Assembly: GCF_050314555.1 (NCBI RefSeq)
Contig: NZ_JBNPNH010000001.1
Span: 248,001-312,000, forward strand
DNA length: 64,000 nucleotides
Reading direction: 5' to 3'
Source: Spyradosoma sp004558035
GTDB taxonomy: Bacteria > Verrucomicrobiota > Verrucomicrobiia > Opitutales > UBA953
The notes below the pieces were generated by a model. That model saw only the letters and a list, made by a program, of their open reading frames with translations. It searched no databases and was not told the origin of the DNA. The position numbers and the translations under genes were made by a program. Position 1 is the first letter of the stretch, and every line of letters begins with the position of its first letter. Positions 1 through 9,110 of the stretch are shown one piece after another.

Positions 1-1
1 C

Positions 2-955
2 GCGCTGACGCCGATCGGCGACCCGCCGCTCTACATCGGCTACCTGCGCGGCGTCGACTTCTTCTGGGTGTTCGAGCACGCGAATCTGCCGTGGAGCTTC
101 GTCGTCGCCGCGCTGCTGGGCGTGTTCTACCTGATCGACGTGCGCAGCTTCCGCAAGGCGGGCGCGCGCGGACACGTCGCGGAACAGTCCGCGGAGGGCA
201 TGACGCTTTCCGTGAGCGGCATGAAGAACATCGGCTACCTGATGGTGGTCGTCTGCGCGGTGTTTCTGCCCGGGCAGGTCTCCGCGTCCGTGCGCGAAGT
301 GCTGGAGACGTATTTCATCCGCGAAATCGTGATGATCGCCGCCGCCGCCGCGTCGTATTTCCAGACGCACCCGAAGATTCACGAGGAAAACAACTTCTCG
401 TTCGAGCCGATCCGCGAAGTCGGGTTCCTCTTCATCGGCATCTTCCTGACGATGGTGCCCGCGCTCGCGTATCTGACCTCGCACGGCCCGGAAATCGGCG
501 CCGCGCTGACGCATCCCGCGCACTACTACTTTGCGTCGGGCTCGCTCTCGGGCTTCCTCGACAACACGCCGACCTACGCGAATTTCTTCGACCTGATCCG
601 CAGCCTCGCCGAAAACGATCCCGAAGGCGCGAGCGCGTCGAACGTCGTCACGTGGATGACGAATTCCGAAAACCACCAGTACAACCTGCTGGTCGTCGCG
701 ATTTCGCTCGGCTCGGTGTTCTTCGGCGCGCTGACCTACATCGGCAACGGTCCGAACTTCATGGTGAAGTCCATCGCGGAATCCGAAAAGGTGAAGATGC
801 CGACCTTCTTCGGCTACATGCTGCGCTACAGCCTGCCGATCCTCATTCCCGTGCTGTGCCTGTGCGCGCTGATCTTCCTCGCGGCTCCGGACGCGGGAAC
901 GCCGCCCGCGGATCCGACCGCCGTCGAAGCGCCCGCGGGCGCCGCGGCGGAATAA
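2..955 (+). CDS. Sodium:proton antiporter / citrate-transporter-like membrane protein, 5' partial
   Basis: The frame is open from base 2, so the gene begins outside the window and only its C-terminal 317 residues are present. The first residues read ALTPIGDPPLY, the conserved pore-region motif of CitMHS/NhaD-type ion transporters, followed by several hydrophobic helices. A second half-helix motif, GALTYIGNGPNFM, lies near the C-terminus and is the expected inverted-repeat partner of the first. The tail is Ala/Pro rich. By family it should be an inner-membrane cation-coupled transporter, probably a Na+/H+ antiporter; the substrate cannot be read from this fragment. It converges on the next gene with a 5-bp gap. 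Confidence 0.8.
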   Translation, partial: ALTPIGDPPLYIGYLRGVDFFWVFEHANLPWSFVVAALLGVFYLIDVRSFRKAGARGHVAEQSAEGMTLSVSGMKNIGYLMVVVCAVFLPGQVSASVREVLETYFIREIVMIAAAAASYFQTHPKIHEENNFSFEPIREVGFLFIGIFLTMVPALAYLTSHGPEIGAALTHPAHYYFASGSLSGFLDNTPTYANFFDLIRSLAENDPEGASASNVVTWMTNSENHQYNLLVVAISLGSVFFGALTYIGNGPNFMVKSIAESEKVKMPTFFGYMLRYSLPILIPVLCLCALIFLAAPDAGTPPADPTAVEAPAGAAAE

Positions 956-960
956 GCCCC

Positions 961-2133
961 TCAGACGACGAGGACGAGGGAGCGGATTTTTTCGCCGCCG
1001 GGCAAGGCGCGGAGGCGGCGGAGCACCGCGGTCTTCTCGAACTCGAACTCGGCGCGGACGACGGCGTTCGCGCAATGCACCTTGAGGCGCGAGAACGAAT
1101 CTTCGAGCGCGAGCGGCGACGTGCGCTCGGCGAGCCGCGCGGGAACGAGCTCCGCCCAGTCGCGCAGAATCCGCGCCTGCAGGCTGTGCTCGAAAAAGCC
1201 GCGGGAACGCAGCAGCTTCTCGAAAAACGGCGCGACGTCGCGCGGCTCGTCGTCGCCGCGTTCCCGCCGTTCTTCGGATTCGCGGACGAATTTCGACGAA
1301 ATCCGCACTTCCTTTTCGCGGTCGAGTTCGCGGTATTTCCGCGGCGCGAGATCCTGCGGCGGCAGCCCGCGCAGCGAAGCGAAGAGATTCTGCGCGGAGC
1401 GCGGCGGCTTCTTCCACGCGAAACCCGAGACGAGCAGCCCGCGGATCCGCGCGGGAACGTCGGCGAGCGTCTCGAAATAAGGCACGTTTTCGGGCGGGAG
1501 CGCCGTCGCGCGCGGCGCGACCCAGACCGCGCGCGCGCCGAAGCTCACGGCGGGAACGATGTCCTCGCCGAGCGTGTCGCCGACGTGCAGCAGCTCGCCG
1601 CGCTCGATCTTCATTTCGCGGCAGAGATTGTCGAACGCCGCCTCGCTCGGCTTGGCGAATCCCGTTTCCGAGGAAAGAAAGACGCGATCGAAGAACGGTA
1701 GAATCTTCTTGTCCGCGAGCGCCTTGCGCCAACGGGAATCGCCGTTGGAGAGCACGACGAGGCGCACGCCGAGAAAGCGGATCGCCTCCAGCGCGGGAAC
1801 GACGGCGGGCATCATCGCCCAGTGTTCGGGGCGCGAAAGCGCGTCGTAGATGAAGGCGACGGCGCGGTCGAACTGCGCGTTGGAGCAGCGCCCCGCGAAA
1901 ATTTCCCAGAGCATGTCGCGCCAGTAGCGGCGGGAACGCGCTTCGCTGACGGGCGCGTCGCCTTTCGCCTGGGCGGCGAGGCGCGCCTGCGTCCGCCGGG
2001 CGTCGAACTCGGCGGCGGGAGGAATTTCCGCGATTCCCTGCGCGCGCATCGCCTCGACGCAGAGCGCGCCGAGCGACGGGAACGGCTTGAGCAGCGTCCC
2101 GGTGAGATCGAAGGAAACGACGGAAGGAAGCAC
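961..2133 (-). CDS. HAD-family hydrolase fused to a C-terminal DciA/DUF721 domain
   Basis: A 390-residue protein with two unrelated parts. Residues 1-225 form a HAD hydrolase: motif I is DLTGT (D9, with Thr instead of the usual second Asp at 11), motif II is VLSNG near 129, motif III is Lys161 in FAKPSEAAF, and motif IV is GDTLGED near 185-191. Residues 225-300 are a charged linker. Residues 301-390 look like DUF721/DciA, the helicase-loader family: a W...LVPARLAERTSP segment, then a strand-rich part with AEFEFEKTAVLRRLRAL and a final IRSLVLVV strand. The frame is continuous with no stop. The domain names are my recognition by eye; the DciA assignment is the less certain one. Substrate and role are unknown. 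Confidence 0.75.
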   Translation of the reverse strand: MLPSVVSFDLTGTLLKPFPSLGALCVEAMRAQGIAEIPPAAEFDARRTQARLAAQAKGDAPVSEARSRRYWRDMLWEIFAGRCSNAQFDRAVAFIYDALSRPEHWAMMPAVVPALEAIRFLGVRLVVLSNGDSRWRKALADKKILPFFDRVFLSSETGFAKPSEAAFDNLCREMKIERGELLHVGDTLGEDIVPAVSFGARAVWVAPRATALPPENVPYFETLADVPARIRGLLVSGFAWKKPPRSAQNLFASLRGLPPQDLAPRKYRELDREKEVRISSKFVRESEERRERGDDEPRDVAPFFEKLLRSRGFFEHSLQARILRDWAELVPARLAERTSPLALEDSFSRLKVHCANAVVRAEFEFEKTAVLRRLRALPGGEKIRSLVLVV

Positions 2134-2149
2134 GGCGGGAAAGGGGAAA

Positions 2150-2206
2150 GCTTCTTAAAGCTTAAACCTTAAAGGTTAAAGATTAAGGGTTAAGGGTTGA
2201 AGGAAG
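2150..2206. repeat. Imperfect 7-bp-period array (consensus AGGTTAA)
   Basis: Consecutive heptamers aagctta, aacctta, aaggtta, aagatta, agggtta and agggttg can be read directly. The first unit runs in the opposite sense to the last ones. The same unit recurs in other spacers near 13.17, 35.94, 37.48, 51.46 and 54.41 kb. No gene lies here. Confidence 0.8.
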
Positions 2207-2307
2207 TTATGAGGTTACGAAGGTTCTTTGCGCTCGGCTCCGCCGAAAGAATTTCAAGAATCTCCTTCGCGAAGCGAAACGCAATCAACTTCATAACCTT
2301 CATAACC
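2207..2307. repeat. About 100-bp palindromic intergenic element, copy A
   Basis: The ends are inverted repeats of gttatgaggtt and of the type cataaccttcataacc. Two small hairpins lie inside: ctcggctccgccgaaag and cttcgcgaagcgaa. The whole unit is about four fifths identical by eye to 53578-53697, another spacer. It encodes nothing obvious and resembles a non-autonomous, REP- or MITE-like element. Confidence 0.75.
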
Positions 2308-2327
2308 GCGATTTCATCGCCTGCGCC

Positions 2328-4841
2328 TCAGTCTTCTCCGGCGATCCAGAGCGCGACGGAGAGCGGCGGGAGCGTCATGAAGCCGCCTTCGTGCGAGAAC
2401 CCGGCTTCGGCGGGAACGCCGTCGAGGTCGATTTTCTGCGAGTTCGCGATCTGGCGGAAGCCGTCGAGCGCGCTCTTCTGAATCTGCACGGTCGCGGGCT
2501 CGAGCTGCGGATTGAGCATGAGCGCGTAGCGCATTTTCCCCTGCGAGAAATCCGCGTTGTAGATCGCGACGACGGCGGTGTTGCGCTGGTCGGGATAAAA
2601 GCGGAAGAATTCGCGGGAGACGTGCGCGCGCTGGCGGAAAAGGCGGCCGCGCGGCGAAAGGCGGAAGCGGATCCAGCCGCGCACGAACGCGTGCGTTCCC
2701 GCGAAGCGCTTGAGGCGGGAATAGTCGAGCGCGTTCGCCTCGCCGTCGAGATAGGTGTTGTTCTTGCCGTTTTTCGTGCGGAGGAAATCCTGGCCCTCGG
2801 CGACCATCGGCGTGCCGAGCGCGGAGAGCAGGAAGGCGAACATGACGTGCGTGCGGCGGCGGTCGCGCTCGGTCGGATTTTCGGCGTTCGAGTTGCCGCA
2901 TTCCGTGATCTTGTCGAGCCAGCAGCGGTCGTCGTGCGATTCGGTGTAGTTGACGGTCTGCGCCGGGAACGTCGCGAAGTATTCCGGCGAGCCGGCGAGG
3001 AAATAGCGGAAGCCGTCGAGATTGACGCAGTTGTGCACGTATTTCGCGGCGTAGTCGCGGAAGCCGTCGTTCCAGGAGGAGAACGTGGTCGCGCGCAGAT
3101 TCGCGGCGATGTGCCCGCGGAAGCTCCACGGCTCGGCGATGAGCACGGCGTCCGGGAAACGTTCCCGCACCTGCGCCTCGACGACGCGCAGCGCGGGAAC
3201 GCCGATCAGCTCCGCGAGGTCGAAGCGGAAGCCGTCCACGCCGTAGCGTTCGAGCAGCCAGATCAGGCTGTCGCAGACGAGCTTGCGCGCCATCGGGCTG
3301 TCCGCGTCGTAGTCGTTCCCGCAGCCGCTCCAGTTCGTGAAGTTGCCGTGCGGGTCGAGGTGGAAATAGTAGTTCTTGTCGATGCGGAAGAGGTGATTGG
3401 GCTCGCCGACGTGATTGTAGACGACGTCGAGCAGGACGGCGATTCCCGCCTCGTGAAACGCGTCCACGAGGTCGCGGAATTCCTCCGTCTGCGCGCCTGA
3501 GGCGGGATCGACGGCGTAATGCGAGGCGGGCGAGAACCAGTTGTTCGTCATGTAGCCCCAATGGTAGTCCTCGCGCTTTTCGGCGTCGAATTCCTGAATC
3601 GGCTGCAGCTCGACGGCGTTCACGCCGAGCTCCTTCAGGTAGCAGTCGGGCGAACGCACCCACGCCGCGAGATCGCGGAAGCCGAGCGTCTTTTTCCCGG
3701 CGAAACGCGGCACGCGCGCGATCAGGTCGCGCAGGTGCACTTCGGCGATGACGAGGTCGGCGACGTGCGGCGCGCTGAAGCGTTTTTTCGGGAAGCCGAA
3801 CTTGTTTTCGTCCACGACGATCGCCGGGCCTTCGCGACCGCAGCACGCCTTGGCGTAGGGATCCAGAATCGCCGCCGACTCGAGGAACGCCGACGTGTTG
3901 TCCGCGTTGATGCCGCGGACGTAGAAATAGTAGAAGCAGCCCGAAAGATTGCCGTCGAAGACGTATTCCCAGACGCCCGCCTCGACCGGCGCGAGCTCGA
4001 CGCGGCGCCGCGCGACGTTCCCGCTCCAGAACTCCAGCGACACGCCCTGCGCGCGCGGCGCGAAGAGGCGGAAGGTCGTCTTTTTGCCGTCGCGCGAGAC
4101 GATGGAGCCCATCTGAAGCGGCGAAAAGATCTTCGACATCATGAAGCCCGTGCGCACGGGAATCGAGTGTTCCCGCCGCGGGCTGTCCCAGATGAGCTCT
4201 TCGGGCGAATTGAAGTCCACCGCGCGGTCGCAGACGAACTGGAACACGTGCCAGCCGGTCTGCCGGCGGTTCGCGCTCAGGTTGCCGTTCCCGTTCTCGT
4301 CGAGCACGATGTTCACCGCCTGCGACGGCGGCCCGAGCCATTCGGAAGAGGCGGTCACGAACTTGAACGAGACCTTTTCGACGCCTTCGCTGCGGAACAC
4401 GCGCGCGAGCGGCGCCGTCAGCTCCCAGATGTCGTGCTGGCCCATGACCTTGCGCCGCAGCCGCCATTCGGGATTGCCGATCGCCTGCTGCCAGCCGTTG
4501 AAGTCGCCCGCGACGAAGATTTCCGATTCCGACGTCAGATGGTGGTTGCGGTAGAGCTTCGGGTGGAGCACGAAGACGACGTCCGTGCCGTTGAAATAAT
4601 AGCCGTGCGTGATGCCGGCGATGAGCGGGGGCACGCGGACGATTTCGCGGATCGCGACTCCGGACTTCAGCTTCAGCGGCGGCATTTTGCGCGCGTCGCG
4701 CCAGTCGCAGGAAAGCTGAACGATGCCCGTGTTGCTCGAAATCCACATCGCGCGCTCAAGCGAGGCGGATTCGGACGAGGCCGCGTTGGCGAACGCGGGA
4801 AAACCCAGAAAGTCGGAAATTTTTTTCAGGATGGAAGGCAT
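2328..4841 (-). CDS. GH13 alpha-glucan debranching/pullulanase-type enzyme with N-terminal E-set (CBM48-like) domains
   Basis: An 837-residue protein. Residues about 75-200 hold one early-set module (FVAGDFNGW near 109) and residues about 245-310 a second (TTFRLFAPRAQGVSLEFW). A GH13 barrel follows from about 360. The catalytic residues are visible: nucleophile D541 in GFRFDLAE, acid/base E570 in LIAEPWS, and stabiliser D637 in TESHDD. YNHVGE (475-480) is conserved region I. A C-terminal beta domain ends the protein. The likely role is hydrolysis of alpha-1,6 branches in glycogen or starch-like glucan. There is no clear signal peptide, so a cytoplasmic glycogen role is plausible. It is preceded by thrS on the same strand but separated from it by a long hairpin, so it is probably transcribed separately. 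Confidence 0.85.
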   Translation of the reverse strand: MPSILKKISDFLGFPAFANAASSESASLERAMWISSNTGIVQLSCDWRDARKMPPLKLKSGVAIREIVRVPPLIAGITHGYYFNGTDVVFVLHPKLYRNHHLTSESEIFVAGDFNGWQQAIGNPEWRLRRKVMGQHDIWELTAPLARVFRSEGVEKVSFKFVTASSEWLGPPSQAVNIVLDENGNGNLSANRRQTGWHVFQFVCDRAVDFNSPEELIWDSPRREHSIPVRTGFMMSKIFSPLQMGSIVSRDGKKTTFRLFAPRAQGVSLEFWSGNVARRRVELAPVEAGVWEYVFDGNLSGCFYYFYVRGINADNTSAFLESAAILDPYAKACCGREGPAIVVDENKFGFPKKRFSAPHVADLVIAEVHLRDLIARVPRFAGKKTLGFRDLAAWVRSPDCYLKELGVNAVELQPIQEFDAEKREDYHWGYMTNNWFSPASHYAVDPASGAQTEEFRDLVDAFHEAGIAVLLDVVYNHVGEPNHLFRIDKNYYFHLDPHGNFTNWSGCGNDYDADSPMARKLVCDSLIWLLERYGVDGFRFDLAELIGVPALRVVEAQVRERFPDAVLIAEPWSFRGHIAANLRATTFSSWNDGFRDYAAKYVHNCVNLDGFRYFLAGSPEYFATFPAQTVNYTESHDDRCWLDKITECGNSNAENPTERDRRRTHVMFAFLLSALGTPMVAEGQDFLRTKNGKNNTYLDGEANALDYSRLKRFAGTHAFVRGWIRFRLSPRGRLFRQRAHVSREFFRFYPDQRNTAVVAIYNADFSQGKMRYALMLNPQLEPATVQIQKSALDGFRQIANSQKIDLDGVPAEAGFSHEGGFMTLPPLSVALWIAGED

Positions 4842-4902
4842 GAGGGGAAGGGGCTTGGAGCGGAAAGTTGAAGATCTGAAAACGGAACCGAGGAAAATCC
4901 GG

Positions 4903-4948
4903 AGTCCGACGCGGGAACGCGTTCGGGGGTGCGTTCCCGCGCCGGACT
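4903..4948 (-). terminator. Long hairpin built on the GCGGGAACG word, between thrS and the GH13 gene
   Basis: An 18-bp stem with one mismatch and a 10-nt loop. The arms contain gcgggaacgc and gcgttcccgc. It lies 14 bp after the thrS stop. There is no strong T-run, so termination is likely but not certain. Confidence 0.6.
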
Positions 4949-4961
4949 CGGCGGGCGCGCG

Positions 4962-6821
4962 TCAGGCGCCGGCCTTCTTCGCCGTGGGTGAATCGGGCGA
5001 GAGACGGCGTTCGCGGATGATCGGCAGCAGCCGGTCGATGAACGCCTGCAGCGTGCACGAGCCTTCGAGAGACTTGTCCGCGCGCGAGCGCACGTTGACG
5101 AGCCCCGCCTCCATCTCCTTCGCGCCGACGACGAGCATGTGCGGCACCTTGTCGAGTTCGGCGCGGCGGATCTTCGCGCCGAGCTTGTCGGAATGTTCGT
5201 CCACGCCCGCGCGGATGCGGTGCGCCTTGAGCTCGTCGCGCATTTTCCGAGCCGCGGGAACGAGCGAGTCGTTGAGCGGCAGGATGCGCACCTGCTCAGG
5301 CGCGAGCCACGTCGGGAAGTCTCCCGCGAAATGTTCGATGAGGATGCCGACGAAGCGCTCCATCGAGCCGAACGGCGCGCGGTGAATCATCACCGGGCGG
5401 CACGGGCGGTTGTCCGGGCCGGAGTATTCGAGCTTGAAGCGCTCCGGCAGATTGAAGTCCACCTGCACGGTGCCGAGCTGCCAGCCGCGCCCGAGGACGT
5501 CCTTCACGACGAAGTCGATCTTCGGACCGTAGAACGCGGCCTCGCCCTTTTCCTCGCTGACGGGAACGCCGAGCGTCGCCGCCGCCGCGCGGCACGCGTT
5601 TTCCGCCTTGTTCCAATTTTCGTCCGTGCCGATGTACTTCGACGACTCGGGATCGCGCAGTCCGACGCGCACGGAATAATTCGTCATGCCCAGCGTCGAG
5701 AGAATGATCTTCACGAGCTCGAGGCAGCCGAGCACTTCCTGCCCGATCTGGTCTTCCGTGCAGAAGAGGTGCCCGTCGTCCTGCGTGAAGCCGCGCACGC
5801 GCGTGAGGCCGTTCAGCTCGCCGGACTGCTCCCAGCGATAGACGGTGCCGAACTCGGCGAGGCGCACGGGCAGATCGCGGTACGAATGCGGCTGCGACGC
5901 GAAGATCTTGATGTGGTGCGGGCAGTTCATCGGCTTGAGCAGGAAGCCGTCGAGCTGACCGGCGGTGAGCAGGTTCGCGAGGTCGGCGCAGGACTTGCCC
6001 TCCGTCGCGAGCTTCTGAATCTGCTCCTGGTCGATGACGGGCGTGAACTGCGACTCGCGGTAGTACGGGAAGTGCCCCGACGTGCGGTAGAGGTTCAGGT
6101 TGCCGATGTTCGGCGTGAAGACCTGCTTGTAGTCCTGGCGGAAGAGCTGCTCGGAGATGAACGTCTGCAGCTCCTGACGCACGATCGCACCGTTCGGCGT
6201 CCACAGAATCAGCCCCTGGCCGACGTCTTCGTCGATGTGGAAGAGCCTGAGCTCGCGGCCGAGCTTGCGGTGGTCGCGCTTCTTCGCCTCTTCGAGATTC
6301 GTGAGGTAGGCGGCGAGCTCGTCCTTCGACGCGAACGCGACGCCGTAGATGCGCTGCAGCTGCTTGTTGTTCTCGTTCCCGCGGTGATACGCGCCCGCGA
6401 CGGACATGAGCTTGAACGCCTTGATCTGCGACGTGTAGCGCACGTGCGGACCGCGGCACAGGTCGAGAAATTCGCCGTTGCGGTAGAACGTGATTTTTTC
6501 GCCCTCGGGAATGTCCGCCAGGCGGCCGGGCTTGAACTCGCGCAGGTAAGGCGTCTCCGCGACGAGCTTCTCCGCCTCCTCGCGGGAGACTTCGGTGAAC
6601 TCGAACTTCTGGTTTTCCTTGGAGATCTTGCGCATCTCCGCCTCGATTTTTTCGAGGTCCTCGGCGGTGAACTTGTGCTCGAGGTCGAAGTCGTAGTAAA
6701 AGCCGTTTTCGACGGCGGGACCGACGTCGAGCTGCGCTTCCGGGAACAGCCGCAGAACGGCCGCGCCGAGCACGTGCGCCGCGCTGTGGCGGAGTTCTTC
6801 AATGGGCGTCAAAGTGGCCAT
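4962..6821 (-). CDS. thrS: Threonine--tRNA ligase lacking the TGS domain
   Basis: Charges tRNA-Thr with threonine in the cytoplasm. I place the start at the ATG at 6821 (MATLTPIEELRHSAAHVL), which has GGAG about 10 nt upstream; an in-frame extension to 6902 is Arg-rich and translates spacer DNA. The protein has 619 residues. It opens directly in the editing (SAD) domain, with HSAAH as the metal-like motif, and the usual 60-residue N-terminal TGS domain is missing. Class II core motifs follow, and the three zinc ligands are present: Cys in LKPMNCPHH, His in DDGHLFC and His in MIHRAPFGSMERF. The C-terminal anticodon-binding domain is complete. slyD lies just upstream on the same strand. Confidence 0.93.
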   Translation of the reverse strand: MATLTPIEELRHSAAHVLGAAVLRLFPEAQLDVGPAVENGFYYDFDLEHKFTAEDLEKIEAEMRKISKENQKFEFTEVSREEAEKLVAETPYLREFKPGRLADIPEGEKITFYRNGEFLDLCRGPHVRYTSQIKAFKLMSVAGAYHRGNENNKQLQRIYGVAFASKDELAAYLTNLEEAKKRDHRKLGRELRLFHIDEDVGQGLILWTPNGAIVRQELQTFISEQLFRQDYKQVFTPNIGNLNLYRTSGHFPYYRESQFTPVIDQEQIQKLATEGKSCADLANLLTAGQLDGFLLKPMNCPHHIKIFASQPHSYRDLPVRLAEFGTVYRWEQSGELNGLTRVRGFTQDDGHLFCTEDQIGQEVLGCLELVKIILSTLGMTNYSVRVGLRDPESSKYIGTDENWNKAENACRAAAATLGVPVSEEKGEAAFYGPKIDFVVKDVLGRGWQLGTVQVDFNLPERFKLEYSGPDNRPCRPVMIHRAPFGSMERFVGILIEHFAGDFPTWLAPEQVRILPLNDSLVPAARKMRDELKAHRIRAGVDEHSDKLGAKIRRAELDKVPHMLVVGAKEMEAGLVNVRSRADKSLEGSCTLQAFIDRLLPIIRERRLSPDSPTAKKAGA

Positions 6822-6844
6822 GTGTCGTTTCTCCTTTCGCGGGT

Positions 6845-7411
6845 TCAGTCGCCGCAGCCGCATCCGCAGTCGCCGTCGCAGCCGCAGTCTCCGCCGCAGC
6901 ATTCCCCTTCTCCGTCGCCGCCGTGGCAGCCGCAGGAGCAGCCCGGCATGTGCGGATGGCCTTCGGCGATCTCGCGCTTCGTCGCCTCGCGCACCGAGGC
7001 GATCTCCACGTCGAAGAAGAGCGTCACGCCCGCGAGCGGGTGGTTGCCGTCCATCTTCACGTTCTCGGCGTCGCTTTCGACGACGGTGAACGCGTGGACG
7101 TTCCCGTCCGCCGCCTGCGCGTGGAAGCGCATGCCGGGAACGATGTCGCCCTCGAATTCGATGTTTTTGCGCGGAACGGAAATCACCAGATCGTCGCGCT
7201 TGACGCCGTAGCCGAGCTCCGGCGCGACGACGACGCTTTTTTTGTCGCCGACCGCGAGGCCGACGAGCTCGCTCTCGAGCCCGGGAATGATGTTGCCCGC
7301 GCCGTGCAGGTATTCGAGCGGCTCGCGCCCGTCGGAGGAATCGATGACGTTCCCATCCTTGTCCTTCAGCGTGTAGTGGAAGCCCACCACGTGGTTGTCT
7401 TGAATCTTCAT
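6845..7411 (-). CDS. slyD: SlyD-like FKBP-type peptidyl-prolyl isomerase with Cys-rich tail
   Basis: A 188-residue FKBP-type prolyl isomerase and chaperone. The FKBP part (about 1-65 and 125-145) carries the typical segments FHYTLKDKDGNVIDSS, PLEYLHGAGNIIPGLE and APELGYG, with an insert-in-flap domain between them. The C-terminal 35 residues are almost entirely Cys, Gly, Asp and His, with about ten cysteines (GCSCGCH, CCGG, CGCGCGD). In SlyD homologues such a tail binds nickel or other metals. It lies 23 bp upstream of thrS on the same strand and may be co-transcribed with it. Confidence 0.92.
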   Translation of the reverse strand: MKIQDNHVVGFHYTLKDKDGNVIDSSDGREPLEYLHGAGNIIPGLESELVGLAVGDKKSVVVAPELGYGVKRDDLVISVPRKNIEFEGDIVPGMRFHAQAADGNVHAFTVVESDAENVKMDGNHPLAGVTLFFDVEIASVREATKREIAEGHPHMPGCSCGCHGGDGEGECCGGDCGCDGDCGCGCGD

Positions 7412-7447
7412 AAAGTCCTTGAGAAAAACGTAATTGAAATTGAATGA

Positions 7448-7481
7448 CGCGGGAACGGCGGAACGGAGCCGCGTTCCCGCG
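7448..7481 (-). terminator. Inverted GCGGGAACG pair after pyrG
   Basis: The 10-nt arms cgcgggaacg and cgttcccgcg are perfect complements around a 14-nt loop, starting 7 bp after the pyrG stop. This is the recurrent gene-end arrangement of the iterated word. No T-run follows, so termination is inferred from position and stem only. Confidence 0.5.
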
Positions 7482-7487
7482 CGAAGC

Positions 7488-9110
7488 TCATTTCGCCGCG
7501 GAAAGGCGCGTCCGGCGCTCGAGCGCGGCCTTGATGAACGCCGCGAAGAGCGGGTGCGGCGCCGAGGGCTTCGACTTGAATTCCGGATGGAACTGCACGC
7601 CGACGTACCACGGATGATTCTCCGCCTCGACGATCTCGACGAGATCGAGCTCGGCGTTCACGCCCGCGACCTTCAGCCCCGCGGCGACGAGCGCGTCGCG
7701 GTAGCGGTTGTTGTATTCGTAGCGGTGGCGGTGGCGTTCCTGAATCGCGTCCGCGCCGTAGGCCTCCCGCGCGCGCGTTCCCGCGACGAGCGAACAGGCG
7801 TAGGCGCCGAGGCGCATCGACGCGCCCTTGTTCACGATCTTCTTCTGCTCTTCCATGATGTCCACGACGGGATTCTTCGTCGCGGGATCGAACTCGGTCG
7901 AAGTCGCGTCCGCGAGCCCGAGCACGTCGCGCGCGTATTCGATGACGGCGATCTGCATGCCCAGGCAGATGCCGAAATACGGCACGCCGCCTTCGCGGGC
8001 GTAGCGCGCGGCGAAGATTTTTCCGGGAATGCCGCGGTCGCCGAAGCCGCCGGGAACGAGAATGCCGTCCAGGTCCTTCAGCGCCTCCGCGCCCTGCTCC
8101 GTCAGATTTTCGGAATCGATGCGTCGGATCTCCACGCCGCAGTCGTTCGCGATCCCGCCGTGCGTGATCGCCTCGTAGATGGATTTGTAGGCGTCCTGCA
8201 GCTCGATGTATTTGCCGACGACGCCGATCTTCACGTGATGCGCCGGGTATTTCAGGCGGCGGACGATGTCCTTCCACTGCAGCAGATTGCGGTGGCGGAT
8301 GTGCGGATGATTTTCGAGATGGAGCGACTTGATGACCTCGTTGTCGAGGTGCTCCGTCGCGAGCATCAACGGCAGCTCGTAGATCGAGAACGGCACGTCG
8401 CGGCACTCGACGACGGCGCTCACGGGAACGTTGCAGTAAAGGCTCATCTTCTGGCGCATCTCGAGCGTCAGCGGACGCTCCGTGCGGCAGACGAGAATGT
8501 CGGGCTGAATGCCGATCTCGCGCAGTTTCGCGGTGGACTGCTGCGCGGGCTTCGTCTTCATCTCGCCCGCGGCGCGGATGTAGGGCACGAGCGCGCAGTG
8601 CACGAAGCAGACGTTGTCGCGCCCCTTGTCGAGCTGGAACTGGCGCAGCGCCTCGAGGAACGGCAGTCCCTCGATGTCGCCCGTCGTCCCGCCGAGCTCC
8701 GTGATGAGCACGTCCACGCCTTCGCCGCCGCGCACGATGCGTTCCTTGATCTCGTTCGTGACGTGCGGAATCACCTGCACGGTCTTGCCGAGATAGTCGC
8801 CGCGGCGCTCCTTGGCGATGACGGCCTCGTAAATCTTGCCGGAGGAGACGGAGTTGTCGCGCGAGAGCGTTCCCGACGTGAAGCGCTCGTAGTGACCGAG
8901 GTCGAGGTCCGTCTCCGCGCCGTCGTCGGTGACGAAGACCTCGCCGTGCTGATACGGCGACATCGTGCCCGGATCCACGTTAAGATACGGGTCGAATTTC
9001 TGCATGCGCACCTTCAGCCCGCGCAGCTCCAGCAGCGCGCCGAGCGCCGCCGCCGTAAGCCCTTTTCCCAAAGAAGAAACTACTCCGCCTGTGACAAAAA
9101 TGTATTTCAT
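7488..9110 (-). CDS. pyrG: CTP synthase
   Basis: A 540-residue enzyme converting UTP to CTP with glutamine and ATP, in pyrimidine nucleotide synthesis. The N-terminal synthetase domain starts MKYIFVTGGVVSSLGKGL, with the P-loop-like glycine/serine motif. The C-terminal glutamine amidotransferase domain shows the nucleophile elbow PYFGICLGMQ and the His/Glu pair in VQFHPEF. The length is usual for the family. The start ATG at 9110 gives the canonical N-terminus. About 150 bp of spacer separate it from the divergent reductase gene. Confidence 0.97.
   Translation of the reverse strand: MKYIFVTGGVVSSLGKGLTAAALGALLELRGLKVRMQKFDPYLNVDPGTMSPYQHGEVFVTDDGAETDLDLGHYERFTSGTLSRDNSVSSGKIYEAVIAKERRGDYLGKTVQVIPHVTNEIKERIVRGGEGVDVLITELGGTTGDIEGLPFLEALRQFQLDKGRDNVCFVHCALVPYIRAAGEMKTKPAQQSTAKLREIGIQPDILVCRTERPLTLEMRQKMSLYCNVPVSAVVECRDVPFSIYELPLMLATEHLDNEVIKSLHLENHPHIRHRNLLQWKDIVRRLKYPAHHVKIGVVGKYIELQDAYKSIYEAITHGGIANDCGVEIRRIDSENLTEQGAEALKDLDGILVPGGFGDRGIPGKIFAARYAREGGVPYFGICLGMQIAVIEYARDVLGLADATSTEFDPATKNPVVDIMEEQKKIVNKGASMRLGAYACSLVAGTRAREAYGADAIQERHRHRYEYNNRYRDALVAAGLKVAGVNAELDLVEIVEAENHPWYVGVQFHPEFKSKPSAPHPLFAAFIKAALERRTRLSAAK

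Noticed and set aside
6822..6902. N-terminal extension of ThrS as a basic domain
   Set aside because: The extension is almost only Arg and Leu, overlaps the slyD 3' end, and precedes a good ribosome-binding site and ATG at 6821.
6845..6960. The Cys-rich SlyD tail as a separate metallothionein gene
   Set aside because: It is in frame with the FKBP domain, and such tails are normal for SlyD.
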